Below, piece by piece: positions 14,134-14,464 of a DNA stretch of 14,464 bases. The DNA lies in contig JAMCTM010000023.1 of the NCBI GenBank assembly GCA_023379465.1, positions 1-14,464 of the forward strand. Reading direction: 5' to 3'. The DNA is from Patescibacteria group bacterium (lineage in GTDB: Bacteria; Patescibacteria; Microgenomatia; Levybacterales; UBA12049). The first letter of the stretch is position 1; each line of letters opens with the position of its first letter. The notes under the pieces are model-generated. The model saw only the letters and a list, made by a program, of their open reading frames with translations, was not told where the DNA came from and ran no database searches. Both the position numbers and the translations under genes were made by a program.

Positions 14134-14464
14134 GTATTACTACAAAAAAACAAAACACGCTAACCAATTAGCAAAAATCACCAGCCTGCTTATTTTTATA
14201 ACCGGGATCGTTATCGTTTTCTATGTCTTTTTTCCCATAATATCCTGGCAGATATATTTTGCTCCTGTTTTCGCCTCGAATGACATTATCGTCCCTATTC
14301 CAAAGACGAGTATTGTAACACCTAATAATATCGGCAGTCTTATTATGTCGCAAGTATCAAATATTGCGGGCACCAATTACAGCAACGCCCAGAACTGGTT
14401 TCCGAATTTAAAAATCGAGAACCAAAAAGCGGTAGAAAACATACCTTCATTTACCCTTTCAGTG
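14126..14464 (+). CDS. Sortase-like membrane protein, N-terminal part (cut by right edge)
   Basis: Sortases are membrane transpeptidases that cleave a sorting signal and link surface proteins to the envelope or to pilins. Here 113 residues are visible from ATG 14126 (MSKYYYKKTKHANQLAKITS). One hydrophobic segment spans about 17-40, followed by ISWQIYFAPVFAS and IPKTSIV. The ordering and the terminal IPSFTLSV, where sortase cores typically begin their first strand, resemble N-termini of patescibacterial sortases. The catalytic His, Cys and Arg would lie beyond the window, so the family is not proven. The start overlaps the end of the preceding gene by 8 bases (ATGAGTAA), indicating coupled translation, and no Shine-Dalgarno is seen. 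It could be another signal-anchored envelope protein. Confidence 0.6.
   Translation, partial: MSKYYYKKTKHANQLAKITSLLIFITGIVIVFYVFFPIISWQIYFAPVFASNDIIVPIPKTSIVTPNNIGSLIMSQVSNIAGTNYSNAQNWFPNLKIENQKAVENIPSFTLSV

Noticed and set aside
1..14464. Use of recoded UGA (as in Gracilibacteria/Absconditabacteria).
   Set aside because: All conserved proteins read through with the standard code and show no in-frame TGA.
1..14464. tRNA, rRNA, CRISPR arrays, insertion sequences or prophage genes.
   Set aside because: Nearly all sequence is coding for core genes, and the gaps contain only promoters and short inverted repeats. The baseplate-J-like region is a membrane-protein domain and not evidence of a phage.

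Overview
The window looks like chromosomal core DNA from a Candidate Phyla Radiation (Patescibacteria) bacterium, most likely in the Microgenomates (OP11) group. This is an inference from protein character. The alanyl-tRNA synthetase is short and lacks the C-terminal C-Ala region. A large membrane protein pairs an actin-fold-like half with a baseplate-J-like half and is followed by a sortase-type gene. RNA polymerase and ribosomal proteins carry unusual substitutions, and genes are tightly packed with mostly weak or absent Shine-Dalgarno sequences. The standard genetic code fits; all seven genes whose 3' ends are visible stop with TAA or TAG, none with TGA.

Layout. The left two thirds (1-9874) is a minus-strand information-processing block, read right to left: rpoB, rpoC, rpsL (S12), rpsG (S7) and fusA (EF-G, cut by the left edge). 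This is the classical rpoBC-str order, with one break: a plus-strand gene for a membrane-anchored cyclophilin (1291-1869) sits between rpsG and fusA, convergent with rpsG and divergent from fusA. The 1217-1290 gap holds overlapping face-to-face promoter candidates and two inverted repeats. A further promoter candidate for rpsL-rpsG lies at the rpoC 3' end, with the rpoC stop codon inside its -10 box.

A divergent intergenic region (9875-10101) separates the two transcription units. It carries a strong TTGACA/TATATA promoter for rpoB, a rpoB leader with a terminator-like hairpin and two mutually exclusive stems, and an extended -10 box so close to alaS that its mRNA should be leaderless.

The right third (10102-14464) is a plus-strand operon: alaS, then 3 bases later a 744-residue single-pass protein (PilM/FtsA-like cytoplasmic half, one membrane segment, baseplate-J-like outer half), then, overlapping it by 8 bases, the N-terminus of a sortase-like protein cut by the right edge. 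The last two suggest a cell-envelope function.

The most notable observations are the antisense cyclophilin gene in the str operon; natural residues in S12 and RpoB at classic streptomycin- and rifampicin-resistance positions; an unusual trigger-loop sequence in RpoC; the minimal AlaRS; and the actin-fold/baseplate-J/sortase unit. No RNA gene, CRISPR array or mobile element is visible, and no gene-free stretch reaches 300 bases.
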